Below the pieces are notes generated by a model. It had not been told where the DNA came from and searched no databases. It saw nothing but the letters and a program-made list of their open reading frames with translations. The position numbers and the translations under genes were made by a program. Below, piece by piece: positions 1 through 5,698 of a DNA stretch of 7,144 nucleotides. The stretch's first letter is position 1, and each line of letters opens with the position of its first letter. Source of the stretch: Candidatus Avipropionibacterium avicola. Lineage in GTDB: Bacteria > Actinomycetota > Actinomycetes > Propionibacteriales > Propionibacteriaceae. Location of the stretch: assembly GCA_018715445.1 (NCBI GenBank), contig DVLP01000338.1, positions 1 through 7,144 of the forward strand. The letters run 5' to 3'.

Positions 1-564
1 GTCCAGCAGTTCGGTGGCCCGCGGCAGTGGCGCCAGCGCGGCAGCCACCTGCTGGGCCGAGACCCCTGCCAGCAGTGCCGCGGCCTCGGAGTCGTAGCCG
101 TCGCCCAGCCAGGCCTCGCACCGTACGGTCAGCACCGCGAGCTCGAGGGCCACCAGGACCGGATCGGGTCGTGGGAGGTCACTGCTGGGGCTGGTCGGCC
201 ACCACCGGCGCAGCCAGTGCCCGTACGCCAGTCGCCGCACCAGGTCGAGGGCCTCGGCTTCCGGGTCGACCTCGACGACGAACCGGTCACCGCGAGCGAT
301 CAGACCCATCAGCTCCACGTGGCCGGCGATGCCGGTCCACCGCCACAGCCAGTCCGCCTCGCCCGGATCGGTCAGGGTCAGCTCCGGCCAGCTGCCCGGG
401 GCGGCGTCCAGCGGCCAGACCGCCGTCGCGCCGGCCAACTCGACGACCACCCGCTCGTACGGCTCAGGCAGGTTCGGCTCAGGCAGGTTCGGCTCAGGTG
501 CGTACGTCTCAGGATTGGGGCGCAGCACCCACAGCCCGTCGGATCGCTCTCCGGTCAACTCCAT
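1..564 (-). CDS. Hypothetical protein with N-terminal PEPNL repeat (3' end beyond window)
   Basis: I do not recognise this family. The 188 residues visible begin MELTGERSDG and the frame is still open at the left edge. Residues about 16-36 form a Pro/Glu-rich tract built on a five-residue PEPNL repeat, encoded by a 15-bp DNA repeat. Residues 37-110 look like a mixed alpha/beta domain, and 110-188 are helical and Trp/Leu-rich, with a conspicuous HWLRRWWP motif near 118-125. There is no signal peptide or membrane segment. The ATG at 564 overlaps the end of the upstream gene by 10 bases (stop codon at 555-557), so the two are almost certainly co-transcribed and probably translationally coupled. 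Codon use matches the neighbours. A functional link to the divergent TPR/CHAT genes is inferred from proximity only. The gene is clearly coding; its function is unknown. Confidence 0.8.
   Translation of the reverse strand, partial: MELTGERSDGLWVLRPNPETYAPEPNLPEPNLPEPYERVVVELAGATAVWPLDAAPGSWPELTLTDPGEADWLWRWTGIAGHVELMGLIARGDRFVVEVDPEAEALDLVRRLAYGHWLRRWWPTSPSSDLPRPDPVLVALELAVLTVRCEAWLGDGYDSEAAALLAGVSAQQVAAALAPLPRATELLD
461..520. repeat. 15-bp in-frame coding repeat
   Basis: Two identical 15-bp units GGCTCAGGCAGGTTC (461-475 and 476-490) are followed by a diverged third (491-505) and a faint fourth (506-520, sharing only CTCAGG and flanking bases). The period is a multiple of three, so on the coding (minus) strand it gives PEPNL-PEPNL-PEP without breaking the frame. 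The exact identity of two units suggests recent slippage duplication. Confidence 0.85.
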
Positions 565-1859
565 GGGCCACGCTCCAGTGCGGTACGGATCCGGGTGCGT
601 TGGTCCAGGCTGACCGAACGCGCGATCCCAGTGACCAGGTCGCGCCACGAGGCGTCCCGGTCGCGGTCGGTGCCGTGACCGCCGGCGACGTCGAGGCCGT
701 GCAACCGGACCCACAACCGCGACAGGTAGGGCCGCCAGAACTCAGCGAGTGCATCGACCACCGCTTGCTGGGCGGGATGGAGCGCTGCCTGACCGCTCAC
801 CAACCTGCGTGAGTGCAGCACATAGGCCTCCTTGCGCAGCCGGGCGTCGATCTGGGCGGCCATGCCGCGGGCCTGGGAGCGCTCGGCCAACGGACGCAGT
901 TGCCCGGCGACCGCGATGCCGACGAGCAGCACCCGGTGCCAGTCGGGATCGGTCAGTCCCCAAGGCGCGACGGCACGATCAAGCTCGACCGCCACCGCCT
1001 CCTCGATCGTCGCGGCGGCCTCCGGTGCGCGGCGGACCGCACTCACCACCCGGGTCCGCAGGCTGCGGTCCAACGGCAACGGATCGCTGCCCTCCACGGG
1101 TTCGACCGGCGGGGGCGGGACGGGATCGTGGGCCGACAACGCCACCGCTGGCACGCCGAGCGCCGTGGCAAAATCCTGCAGGACGCCCGGACGATCGTGC
1201 AGGCCGACGCCCAGGACGGCCATCGCCTCGGGGTCCGGCCCCACGTCGGCGGGATCGGTCCCGTCGGTGAGCAGCACCGCGATCGCCTCGGCCACCACGG
1301 TGACGGCCCCGGTCAGGTCCGAGGGGACATCCTGCTCGATCCAGCGGTCCTGCAGTTCCCGTTCGAGCCGGCTCCGAACCCTTGCCGAGCCGAGGTGGGC
1401 GGCAACCTCGCTCGGGTCGAGGCCATCGGGCGGATGGACCTCGTCGATCACCTCGGCGGCGGCAGCCGACGGATCCGGATGCTCCGTGGCCGGGCCCCAC
1501 CGGTGGGCCAACTCCCAGGCTCGGGGGAAGTAGAGCTCCTGCGGGTTCCCGGACCTGATCCCCCGCTCCCGGCGGACCCGTTTGAGATGGCCGTACCACC
1601 CGTCGGTCGCGCGCAGCAGGTCGACATGGTCGTCGAGCAGGGCGCGCAGTCGGGTCGCGGCGGCTGGGTCGAGGACGGGCGTGGCGAGATCCGGGTTGAG
1701 GCGGGGCCGGATGACCAACGGGTCGAGCAGGCACTTGACGGTCCGCGCCAAGGGGCCGCCGTCGCGACCGGAGAGCACTGTGTCCGACAGTCCGGCCGCC
1801 CGCCAGGCCTGGTCCAGCACGACGCGCCGGGGCAGGTCAGCCGTGTCGGTCGCCACCAT
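555..1859 (-). CDS. Hypothetical protein, 434 aa, divergent from the TPR/CHAT genes
   Basis: I do not recognise this family. The protein is soluble and helix-rich, with no signal peptide or membrane span. Residues 1-125 are basic and include WYGHLKRVRRERGIRSG (88-104) and PQELYFPRAWELAHRWG (106-122). A middle helical part covers 145-240, a proline hinge PVPPPPVEP lies at 247-255, and a second helical domain covers 262-434, with LRKEAYVLHSRRLVSG near 341-356. The ATG at 1859 was chosen because the frame upstream runs antisense through the TPR gene, and because AGGAG (plus-strand ctcct, 1870-1874) lies 10 bases before it. It leads the minus-strand unit, and its last 10 bases overlap the next gene. 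Only 39 bp separate its start from that of the TPR protein, so the two units probably share a control region. The proline hinge between helical blocks suggests a two-domain scaffold or adaptor. This is inference; no catalytic motif was seen. Confidence 0.85.
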   Translation of the reverse strand: MVATDTADLPRRVVLDQAWRAAGLSDTVLSGRDGGPLARTVKCLLDPLVIRPRLNPDLATPVLDPAAATRLRALLDDHVDLLRATDGWYGHLKRVRRERGIRSGNPQELYFPRAWELAHRWGPATEHPDPSAAAAEVIDEVHPPDGLDPSEVAAHLGSARVRSRLERELQDRWIEQDVPSDLTGAVTVVAEAIAVLLTDGTDPADVGPDPEAMAVLGVGLHDRPGVLQDFATALGVPAVALSAHDPVPPPPVEPVEGSDPLPLDRSLRTRVVSAVRRAPEAAATIEEAVAVELDRAVAPWGLTDPDWHRVLLVGIAVAGQLRPLAERSQARGMAAQIDARLRKEAYVLHSRRLVSGQAALHPAQQAVVDALAEFWRPYLSRLWVRLHGLDVAGGHGTDRDRDASWRDLVTGIARSVSLDQRTRIRTALERGPWS

Positions 1860-1898
1860 CGCCGGCTCGCTCCTGCCTGCAGTCGTTAGGATCGGGGC
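1860..1898. promoter_or_regulatory. 39-bp divergent control region with overlapping candidate -10 boxes
   Basis: This is the whole gap between two start codons facing away from each other. On the plus strand TAGGAT (1887-1892) fits the actinobacterial -10 pattern TANNNT and ends 6 bases before the ATG at 1899, the spacing expected for leaderless transcription. AGGA (1888-1891), inside the same text, could instead act as a ribosome binding site 7 bases before the ATG. On the minus strand TAACGA (plus-strand 1883-1888) is a weaker -10 candidate, and AGGAG at 1870-1874 is a good ribosome binding site for the 434-aa gene. No convincing -35 was found on either strand. The two -10 candidates overlap by two bases, so polymerase could not occupy both at once. 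Confidence 0.45.
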
Positions 1899-3536
1899 AT
1901 GCCCGAACTCACGGCAGAGGCTATCGAAGTCCGCGACCTGGTGGCACAGGTGGCGGGCAACCTCGAGCGCCGCCGGGGTGTCTGGGCACCGACCCTGGAA
2001 CGGGCCCGTCAGCTCGCCGCCACGATCACCGATCCGATCTCGGGCCCCGATGCGCGGATGCGGATCGCCACCATCGACCACCTGCTGGCGCTGCGGGCCG
2101 ACCAGCCGGGCGAGGCCCTGCGGCTGCTGGACGAATGCCTCGCCGGCATCGAGGGTTTGCGCGCCCTGCACCGGGAGCGGGGATCGGAGGAGGCGGAGTT
2201 CACCCGGCTCAACGACCACGAGTGGGGCGTACGGCTGAACCGCTGCCAGGTGCTGCAGGTCCTGGGTGACTGGGACGGTGCCCGCGACGACGTACAACGC
2301 TCGCTGGCCATGGCCGACGCCTCCCTGCAGCCGCACCATCATCGCTCCGCCAGCCTGGTCTCGGCGGTCGCGATCGGCCTGGAGCGTGAGGAGTTCGCCG
2401 AGGCCCTCGCCCTGGCGCAGGACAACGTACGGCTGTGTCGCGAGCACCAGCCCGACGCGATGGGCACGGCCCTGCTCACCCTGGCGCAGGTCCAGGCCCG
2501 CCTCGGGGACAACGCCGCTGCCACCACGAACGCCGATCGCGCCGAGCCCTTGATCATCGACGATCCCACCGCGATGGCCAACCTGCACCAACTGCGCGCG
2601 CTGGTGGCGATGGCCCAGCGCGACCTGACCGGGGCCGAGCACCACTTCGCCGACTACGCCGCCCACACGGCCGACCACCATGAGGTGATGGATCGCCACC
2701 ACCGCCACGAGGCGGCCACGGGACGAGCCTTCCTGCTCCACTCCCGTGGCGACCTGCGCGGCGCCCGCAAGGAGTACCTCGCCGAGGTCGAGCGGGCCCG
2801 GGCCGGTGACGATCCCGTACGGCTGGCCGGGGCGCTGTGCCAACTCTCCGGGGTCACCCAGGACATTGCGTTGTCGAAGCTGTCGCTGACCCGGATCACC
2901 GGCCGTCGCCGCACGATGCACGAGCAGGCGTTGGCCGAGGTCGACCAGGCCAGCGAGCACGCCGAGGCGGCCGGTCGACGCCACCTGACCGCCGGGCTCG
3001 ATGTCCAGTGGGCGAAGTACGTGGCGCAGTACCAGCAGTTCGTCGACCCGCACGATCTTCGATCGGTGCAGCGGGGCCTCGAGCGATGCCTGCCGGCCAC
3101 GGTCTTCCTGCACCACGCCACCTTCTCGGTGTCGACGGCCTCGGGCCGTCGGGCGATGGCCCACCGCCACGCCGCCGAGGCGTTCACCATCGCCTTCGCC
3201 CTGGCGTTCGTCCTCGGCGCCAAGGAGGTGGTCGCCGAGCTGATCGAGCTGCGGTGCGCCGCCGGACAGTTCCGCGTCGATGTGGAGGCCACGCGCGACG
3301 AGGAATCCCCCACGTCGAACGACATCGTGGAGTTGGGTGACCTGGACGACGACGCCGGTGGCGCCGACACCCTGGGCCCGGCCGACACGGCGGGCGCACC
3401 GGCCGGGGTGTTGCTGGCTCCGCCGCCACCGTTGCTGTTCGATCCGGGACGGATCGTGCTCACCGAGGCCTTCGGACAGGCGTCGCGGCGCTACGGGCTG
3501 CCCGCGGACGACCGGTCCCCGGTTGCCTCGTGGTGA
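1899..3536 (+). CDS. TPR-type helical repeat protein, probable partner of the CHAT protease
   Basis: This 545-residue soluble protein is built from tandem helical hairpins. TPR-like units with the Leu...Gly...Ala pattern are readable at about 53-90 (PGEALRLLDE), 110-140 (VLQVLGDWDGARDDVQRSLA), 149-182, 188-218 (LLTLAQVQARLGDNAAATT), 224-257 and 272-302 (LLHSRGDLRGARKEY). Residues 305-455 continue as irregular helices ending in IAFALAFVLGAKEVVAELIE, which resembles the helices found between TPRs and CHAT domains in actinobacterial proteins. An acidic disordered linker (about 461-500) follows, then APPPPLLF and a final predicted helix (515-534). No catalytic domain is visible, so it is probably a scaffold or sensor. 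In most known cases TPRs and CHAT are fused; here CHAT is a separate gene 1 kb downstream on the same strand. That the two proteins interact is inference. The ATG at 1899 follows TAGGAT/AGGA closely. Confidence 0.88.
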   Translation: MPELTAEAIEVRDLVAQVAGNLERRRGVWAPTLERARQLAATITDPISGPDARMRIATIDHLLALRADQPGEALRLLDECLAGIEGLRALHRERGSEEAEFTRLNDHEWGVRLNRCQVLQVLGDWDGARDDVQRSLAMADASLQPHHHRSASLVSAVAIGLEREEFAEALALAQDNVRLCREHQPDAMGTALLTLAQVQARLGDNAAATTNADRAEPLIIDDPTAMANLHQLRALVAMAQRDLTGAEHHFADYAAHTADHHEVMDRHHRHEAATGRAFLLHSRGDLRGARKEYLAEVERARAGDDPVRLAGALCQLSGVTQDIALSKLSLTRITGRRRTMHEQALAEVDQASEHAEAAGRRHLTAGLDVQWAKYVAQYQQFVDPHDLRSVQRGLERCLPATVFLHHATFSVSTASGRRAMAHRHAAEAFTIAFALAFVLGAKEVVAELIELRCAAGQFRVDVEATRDEESPTSNDIVELGDLDDDAGGADTLGPADTAGAPAGVLLAPPPPLLFDPGRIVLTEAFGQASRRYGLPADDRSPVASW

Positions 3537-3679
3537 ACGCACGACTGTCCGTACGAAGGATGGCTGGGTACCCACGCCGCTGAGAGTGCCCTTGCGGCTG
3601 GGCTACCGATCACGACTGCGTCACCCTGACGTCGCCGGTTCGTGATCGGTAGGCCGTGGCGGCAGGCTCCACTGGGGCC
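3537..3679. other. Structured 143-bp leader between the TPR and membrane-protein genes
   Basis: This gap is long compared with others in the window and carries several ordered elements. GGGTACCC (3566-3573) is a perfect 8-bp palindrome. GCCGC (3576-3580) pairs with GCGGC (3594-3598) around a 13-base loop. GGCTGGGTACC (3562-3572) recurs almost exactly as GGCTGGGCTACC (3596-3607). A large inverted repeat follows at 3603-3652. No T-run marks an intrinsic terminator and I found no strong promoter. It may be an attenuator, a regulator target, or the promoter and leader of the downstream pair. The element type is not recognised. Confidence 0.5.
3603..3652. repeat. Perfect 13-bp inverted repeat with nested 5-bp inverted repeat
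   Basis: The left arm CTACCGATCACGA (3603-3615) and right arm TCGTGATCGGTAG (3640-3652) are exact reverse complements separated by 24 bases. Inside the spacer, CGTCA (3619-3623) and TGACG (3627-3631) form a second stem with a 3-base loop. The right arm ends 27 bases before the ATG at 3680. As RNA this would form a long two-step hairpin; as DNA it offers two oppositely oriented copies of the same 13-bp site about 37 bp apart centre to centre. There is no downstream T-run, so it is not a typical intrinsic terminator. Confidence 0.85.
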
Positions 3680-4471
3680 ATGATGAAATCAATCTTCGCC
3701 GCAGTGGTCGGCTTCGAGGTCCTGGTCATGGTGATCGTCTTCTTCGTCGTCCCCGGCGGCGAATCGATGGGGTGGATGCGTGTGGTCATCCCCGCAGCGG
3801 TCCTCGGCATCACCGTGATCTCGATGGCACCCTTCCTGAAGGTGTCGTCGACCTTCGACGAGGCGATGCGACAGTTCCGCGGCACCCCGAACGACGACTT
3901 CGCCCAGGCCCCGATCGGCATCGGGACGATCCTCGACGCCGACACCACCGGACTGTCGATCAATGACGTCCAGCAGTACGAGATCGCCTTCGACGTCGAA
4001 ACCCTTGACGGACAACGATTCCCGGCGACCTGCCGACAGCTCGTCCCCCAGCACGAGCTGAGCGCGATCGCCCGCGGCACGGTCCTCCCGGTCGCCTACC
4101 GCCCGGACCGACCCGGTGTGGTCGAGCTGGTCGACGAGGACCGGATGGTGGAGGCCCAGCACATCCACCACCAGCTCCGGGTGGCCAAGGGCCTGTCCGA
4201 TCCGGACTCGCTGATCGTGACCGCGGAGGGCACCCCGGCCATGGGAGTCGTGCTGTCCGCGGTGCCGACCGGGGAGATCCGCCACGGTCACACCGGCCTC
4301 GAGCTCACCATCGCGGTCACCCGTCCCGACGGTGGCCAGTTCACCACCAGCAAGGTCTCGTACCTGCCCGCCAGGCACGTGGGTCTGGTGCAACCGGGTC
4401 GGCAGCTCTCGGTGCACTACCTGCCCCACGACGAGTCCCGGGTCTCGATCTCGCTGCCGGCCGTGGCGTGA
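3680..4471 (+). CDS. Membrane-anchored protein with two copies of a beta-rich domain
   Basis: This 263-residue protein has two N-terminal membrane segments, about 5-24 (AAVVGFEVLVMVIVFFVV) and 33-51 (MRVVIPAAVLGITVISMAP), then a soluble part. Residues 80-151 and 187-260 align with each other almost without gaps. Each starts with G-x-(I/V)-L, has a (T)TG turn, a Tyr/Leu strand ending in DG (110-111 and 217-218), and ends with a (P/V)xxYxPxxxxxVxxxL strand (VAYRPDRPGVVEL and VHYLPHDESRVSISL). This recalls small beta domains of DUF3592-like membrane proteins, a loose resemblance judged by eye. The start was set at ATG 3680 (MMKSIF), or equally 3683. An upstream GTG at 3656 would overlap nothing coding but adds eight residues before the membrane segment and lacks a good ribosome site. 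It sits 43 bp before the CHAT gene on the same strand, so an anchor, partner or substrate role is plausible but unproven. Confidence 0.85.
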   Translation: MMKSIFAAVVGFEVLVMVIVFFVVPGGESMGWMRVVIPAAVLGITVISMAPFLKVSSTFDEAMRQFRGTPNDDFAQAPIGIGTILDADTTGLSINDVQQYEIAFDVETLDGQRFPATCRQLVPQHELSAIARGTVLPVAYRPDRPGVVELVDEDRMVEAQHIHHQLRVAKGLSDPDSLIVTAEGTPAMGVVLSAVPTGEIRHGHTGLELTIAVTRPDGGQFTTSKVSYLPARHVGLVQPGRQLSVHYLPHDESRVSISLPAVA

Positions 4472-4490
4472 CCCCTCGACAGGCTCGGGG
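4472..4490. repeat. Short imperfect palindrome resembling a dispersed actinobacterial element
   Basis: The 19-bp text CCCCTCGACAGGCTCGGGG starts one base after the last base of the stop codon of the membrane-protein gene. CGA (4477-4479) pairs with TCG (4485-4487) around loop CAGGC, and CCC pairs with GGG outside a 2-base bulge. The core TCGACAGGCTC matches, from memory, a small repeat scattered through intergenic regions of many actinobacterial genomes (forms like TTCGACAGGCTCAGGG). The dispersal cannot be shown from a single copy here. Confidence 0.5.
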
Positions 4491-4502
4491 CCGCAATGGT
4501 GC

Positions 4503-4507
4503 AAGGA
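4503..4507 (+). promoter_or_regulatory. Ribosome binding site fixing the GTG start of the CHAT gene
   Basis: AAGGA lies 7 bases upstream of the GTG at 4515. It decides the start because the reading frame itself extends back to 4332, inside the preceding gene. The nearby ATGs at 4496 and 4507 are out of frame. Confidence 0.75.
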
Positions 4508-4514
4508 TGACGGC

Positions 4515-5681
4515 GTGCGACCGACCCTGCTGATCAAGTTCGCCGAGGCGAGCGACGGTTTCCTGTCATGGCGGTGGAGCGACCGCCTCGACCGGGTCGA
4601 GGCCGCCCACATCGGGCTCGACGTGTTGCAGGCCATCAGCAACGGTCTGGCGGCGCACCTGCCGAACCCGTTGGACGGTGAGCCCACGGCCGACGCGCTC
4701 ACCCGGGCCCTGACGTCGGGCGCCTTCTCGCGACCCGACACCACGACGGTGATCTGTCAGGAGATCGCCAATGCGCTGATCCCCCAACCCCTGCAGGAGG
4801 AACTGCGCAGCAGCCGCGAGCGGCCGGTGGTCCGGATCCAGGACTCCCCTGCGGTCGCGCGGGTCCCGTGGGAGCTCGTGCTGGGTGAGTGGTGCGACGT
4901 GGTGGCGATGCCGCCGGCCACCGTCCGGGAACGCCGCCAGCGACCGACCGGCTCCGGGGTGGTCGCGGTGATCGATCCACGGATCCCGGGCCAGACGGCC
5001 GACTCAGCGCTCGGGTCGGTGCTGGGACGACCCGCAGCGGATGCGCCCCTGGCCGCCCTGCTGGAGCGCCACGGTGACGACCTGCGACCGCAGGTCGACA
5101 GCTACCCCGACCTCGCCCGGCGCCGGGACCTGGACCGGGAGTGGTTGCGCCACGCCTGCGCCGACGCGGCCCGGTTGCTCTTCGTCGGTCACACCAGCAA
5201 TGCCAGCGACCACGGCATCCCCGGGGAGAACTCGGCAATCCACCTGTGCTGCGTCGACGCCGACGGTACGCACCGCCCGTTGACCGCCGGTGAACTGGTC
5301 AACGGTGCCGGCGCCGGCCGGTGGCAGCTGCCGGCCCGGGTGGGGTTGATCGGTTGCGAGTCCGGTGGTGACGCCCGCGACCACGACCAGCTGGGGCTCA
5401 CGATGGCCTGTCTGGCCCTGGGGTCCGACCTGGTCACCGCGACCCGATGGGTGTTGCCCACCGACCGGGCCCTGGTCGAGGCCTTCGGCGACCGGGTTGA
5501 CGGCGCCCCGCTGCAGGAGCTCGTGCTCGCTGTCGACGCCGCCCATGCCGCATCGGATCCGGTCGCCGAACTCGCCACCTGGCGTACGGCCCGGGCCGAG
5601 GCCTGGCAGGACGGGGGTCGGCCGGGCGATCACCCGCTGTTGTGGGCCGGGCTCACCACCACCGAGCTCACCGCCGGCTGA
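4515..5681 (+). CDS. Stand-alone CHAT-domain caspase-like cysteine protease
   Basis: This 388-residue protein is a clan CD (caspase-fold) peptidase of the CHAT family, predicted to cut proteins using a His/Cys dyad. Residues 1-100 form a prodomain-like segment. VVRIQDSPAVARVPWELVL (105-123) is the characteristic CHAT strand leading to a PWE motif. LLFVGHTSN (221-229) carries the catalytic His226 after a hydrophobic strand, VGLIGCESGG (276-285) carries the catalytic Cys281, and HPLLWAGLT (373-381) matches the usual C-terminal end. Both catalytic motifs are intact, so activity is likely. It has no TPRs, signal peptide or membrane span. The TPR protein encoded at 1899-3536 probably supplies the usual partner, and the membrane protein 43 bp upstream is probably co-transcribed. 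CHAT proteins act in regulated cleavage, including as TPR-CHAT in type III-E CRISPR complexes, but no cas genes are present here. The substrate is unknown. Family assignment is firm; biological role is inference. Confidence 0.93.
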   Translation: MRPTLLIKFAEASDGFLSWRWSDRLDRVEAAHIGLDVLQAISNGLAAHLPNPLDGEPTADALTRALTSGAFSRPDTTTVICQEIANALIPQPLQEELRSSRERPVVRIQDSPAVARVPWELVLGEWCDVVAMPPATVRERRQRPTGSGVVAVIDPRIPGQTADSALGSVLGRPAADAPLAALLERHGDDLRPQVDSYPDLARRRDLDREWLRHACADAARLLFVGHTSNASDHGIPGENSAIHLCCVDADGTHRPLTAGELVNGAGAGRWQLPARVGLIGCESGGDARDHDQLGLTMACLALGSDLVTATRWVLPTDRALVEAFGDRVDGAPLQELVLAVDAAHAASDPVAELATWRTARAEAWQDGGRPGDHPLLWAGLTTTELTAG

Positions 5682-5698
5682 TCAGTCGAGAGCCCATC

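Noticed and set aside
813..1889. Long plus-strand open frame opposite the 434-aa gene
   Set aside because: Its composition is that of a shadow of the minus-strand gene; the minus-strand reading has the clean domain-like text, the coupled overlap and the ribosome site.
1860..3575. Upstream extension of the 434-aa minus-strand gene to a 1006-residue open frame starting at 3575
   Set aside because: The extension runs antisense through the TPR gene, is rich in Gly/Arg/Val of the type produced by reading complementary high-GC codons, and the ATG at 1859 has its own ribosome binding site.
3562..3640. TPP riboswitch, suggested by GGGTACCC followed by CGCTGAGAG
   Set aside because: The second conserved half (CCTGATC...GGTAAT...GCGAAGGGA type) is missing and the downstream gene has nothing to do with thiamine; the match is limited to a few bases.
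3603..3652. Intrinsic terminator of the TPR gene
   Set aside because: The hairpin has a 24-base spacer and no T-run after the right arm; a T-independent terminator cannot be excluded but is not supported.
4332..4514. Longer CHAT protein starting at 4332
   Set aside because: The added segment is Ser/Arg/Cys-rich, overlaps the membrane-protein gene in another frame, and the GTG at 4515 with AAGGA 7 bases upstream begins a normal CHAT N-terminus.
3680..5681. Bacterial gasdermin plus protease operon
   Set aside because: The membrane protein has its membrane segments at the very N-terminus and a duplicated beta domain, unlike the gasdermin fold and its C-terminal inhibitory peptide.
1899..5681. 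Type III-E CRISPR (TPR-CHAT) locus
   Set aside because: No cas gene and no repeat-spacer array are present, and the TPR and CHAT parts are separate proteins.
5682..5698. Bidirectional terminator between the CHAT and SseB-family genes
   Set aside because: The gap is only 17 bp and contains no inverted repeat.
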